Origin: Frondihabitans sp. | Lineage (GTDB): Bacteria; Actinomycetota; Actinomycetes; Actinomycetales; Microbacteriaceae | NCBI GenBank assembly: GCA_025464735.1 | Contig: JAODMX010000075.1 | Span: 1-6,395, forward strand | DNA length: 6,395 bases | Reading direction: 5' to 3' | In this document: positions 5,658 to 6,395 of the stretch, piece by piece | Position numbering within the stretch: position 1 is the stretch's first letter | Layout of the letters: the number at the start of each line of letters is the position of its first letter | Translations under genes and position numbers: made by a program | Notes under the pieces: generated by a model | What the model saw: the letters and a program-made list of their open reading frames with translations, nothing else | Told to the model about the DNA's origin: nothing | Database searches by the model: none

Positions 5658-5745
5658 CGCTTCGCGTCGCTTCGCCAATGCGGCACTCGCCTCGCGCAAT
5701 TGCGCGAAGCGACCCCCACATCCGCGAAACGATGCGCGAAGCACC
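5658..5745. repeat. Cluster of CGCTTCGC / GCGAAGCG repeats with a 16-bp palindrome
   Basis: CGCTTCGC occurs at 5658-5665 and 5668-5675. Inverted copies follow: GCGAAGCG at 5704-5711, and weaker forms at 5724-5733 and 5736-5745. GTCGCTTCGC (5666-5675) and GCGAAGCGAC (5704-5713) form a 10-bp inverted repeat. TCGCGCAATTGCGCGA (5692-5707) is a perfect 16-bp palindrome. No gene overlaps it. It could be an intergenic repeat family or a structured RNA; nothing decides. Confidence 0.55.
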
Positions 5746-5759
5746 AATTAGGTGATTTA

Positions 5760-5783
5760 TACCCGGGTAATACATGATGTATT
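5760..5783. promoter_or_regulatory. AT-rich island with two adjacent palindromes, possible operator or promoter
   Basis: TACCCGGGTA (5760-5769) and AATACAT-g-ATGTATT (5769-5783) stand side by side in an AT-rich patch (about 5746-5785) of otherwise GC-rich DNA. On the minus strand TATAAA overlaps the patch, a good -10 element with only a weak -35 (GAATAC at 17 nt). No gene lies close downstream on either strand, so the target, if any, is unclear. Confidence 0.35.
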
Positions 5784-5826
5784 CATCGCACGAGTGCGAG
5801 CCCGGCCTCCAGGGTTGGTCGGGTCC

Positions 5827-5856
5827 GGTGGGGGTCGAGTACGGTCGGCCCCCACC
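5827..5856 (-). terminator. Terminator hairpin downstream of rocD
   Basis: Bases 5827-5838 pair with 5845-5856 to give a 12-bp stem with one G-T wobble and a 6-nt loop, 20 nt after the rocD stop codon. No U-tract follows on the minus strand, as is usual for many high-GC terminators. Confidence 0.7.
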
Positions 5857-5876
5857 ATTTCGACAGGCCGCCAAGC

Positions 5877-6395
5877 TCAGCCACGCAACTCCGCGAGCAC
5901 AGCGCCAAGCTGCTCGACGGCCCAGTCGAGCTCCTCCTCGGTCACGACGAGGGGCGGCGCCAGGCGAATCGTTGATCCGTGAGTGTCCTTCGCCAGGACT
6001 CCTCGGCGCATGAGCCCCTCGCAGACCTCGCGTCCGGTGCCGAGGGCGGGGTCGATGTCGATGCCGGCCCAGAGACCTGCGGTGCGTACCGCCACCACGC
6101 CCGACCCCGACGCGACGAGGGCGTCGAGCCCGGACCGCAGTCGCTCGCCCAGGACCGTGGCGCGCTTCTGGTATTCGCCGGTGGCCAGGATCCTGACGAC
6201 TTCAAGACCCACAGCTGCGGCCAGGGGGTTCCCACCGAAGGTCGAACCGTGCTCGCCCGGGCGAAGCACGCCGAGCACCGACCGATCACCGACGACGGCG
6301 CTGACCGGGACGATTCCGCCGCCGAGGGCCTTGCCGAGGAGGTAGAGGTCGGGCACGACGCCGACGAGATCGCAGCTGACTGTGGATCCGGTACG
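5877..6395 (-). CDS. rocD: Ornithine aminotransferase, C-terminal part (cut by window end)
   Basis: PLP-dependent class III aminotransferase converting ornithine and 2-oxoglutarate to glutamate semialdehyde and glutamate in arginine/ornithine breakdown. The frame is open through base 6395, so the N-terminal half lies outside the window and 172 residues remain. The visible part opens with RTGS and has the PLP-lysine motif LYLLGKALGGG (the Lys is residue 22 of the fragment). It continues with HGSTFGGNPLAA (49-60) and the C-terminal KDTHGSTIRLAPPLV block, all typical of ornithine aminotransferase rather than other class III members such as ArgD or GabT. The GTG at 6354-6356 is internal, not a start, because conserved family sequence lies upstream of it. 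A 12-bp hairpin follows the stop by 20 nt, so rocD is the last gene of its transcript and faces the tRNA operon. Confidence 0.93.
   Translation of the reverse strand, partial: RTGSTVSCDLVGVVPDLYLLGKALGGGIVPVSAVVGDRSVLGVLRPGEHGSTFGGNPLAAAVGLEVVRILATGEYQKRATVLGERLRSGLDALVASGSGVVAVRTAGLWAGIDIDPALGTGREVCEGLMRRGVLAKDTHGSTIRLAPPLVVTEEELDWAVEQLGAVLAELRG

Noticed and set aside
5385..5747. A 120-codon minus-strand frame containing TGLEPATSAVTGRRANQL
   Set aside because: This is the well-known false protein produced by translating the reverse complement of tRNA genes. The frame crosses the tRNA-Asp and tRNA-Phe genes.
5821..5860. A tRNA-like 3' end (T-arm-like sequence followed by CCACCA-like bases)
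   Set aside because: The G-rich and C-rich arms pair directly as a 12-bp hairpin; no acceptor, D or anticodon arms can be formed upstream.

Overview
The window is chromosomal DNA of a high-GC Gram-positive bacterium. Strong G/C preference at third codon positions, the tilS-hpt gene pair, a RipA-type NlpC/P60 endopeptidase and a Glu-Asp-Phe tRNA cluster all point to Actinobacteria. The family Microbacteriaceae is my best guess from general resemblance; no marker here proves it. I see no insertion sequence, phage gene or CRISPR array. Nearly everything is housekeeping or cell-envelope function.

Layout. Positions 1-1651 (minus strand) carry tilS followed by hpt, an operon that in many bacteria continues into ftsH, which would lie beyond base 1. 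A short divergent promoter region (1652-1712) separates tilS from ppa (plus strand, 1713-2204). An 18-bp hairpin at 2221-2260 lies between ppa and two convergent, overlapping minus-strand genes for secreted cell-wall hydrolases. The upstream gene encodes an M23 (LytM-type) peptidase (3655-4965) and the downstream gene a C40 NlpC/P60 peptidase (2306-3655). The region 4966-5287 holds their control region, a perfect DnaA box and the promoter of a plus-strand tRNA operon: tRNA-Glu(UUC), tRNA-Asp(GUC), tRNA-Phe(GAA), closed by a 16-bp terminator hairpin at 5593-5628. A 299-base intergenic stretch rich in inverted repeats follows. The window ends inside a minus-strand rocD (ornithine aminotransferase) that lacks its N-terminal part.

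How the genes work together. TilS modifies the AUA-reading tRNA-Ile and Hpt salvages purines. Ppa removes pyrophosphate, a product of both the TilS and Hpt reactions and of polymer synthesis in general. The two peptidases are the most interesting part. Both have a signal peptide and the same roughly 212-residue coiled-coil module, alignable without gaps, but they end in unrelated catalytic domains, an M23 metallopeptidase and a Cys-His-Glu NlpC/P60 domain. They are linked by a TAATG stop/start overlap. Upstream of the pair lie four direct repeats spaced exactly 9 bp apart (consensus GTAACA plus 3 nt). They resemble remembered binding sites of the response regulator MtrA, which controls cell-wall hydrolase genes in other Actinobacteria. 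I read this as a coordinately controlled pair of peptidoglycan hydrolases on a common scaffold, probably for daughter-cell separation. The control and role are inferred; the architecture is read from the sequence.
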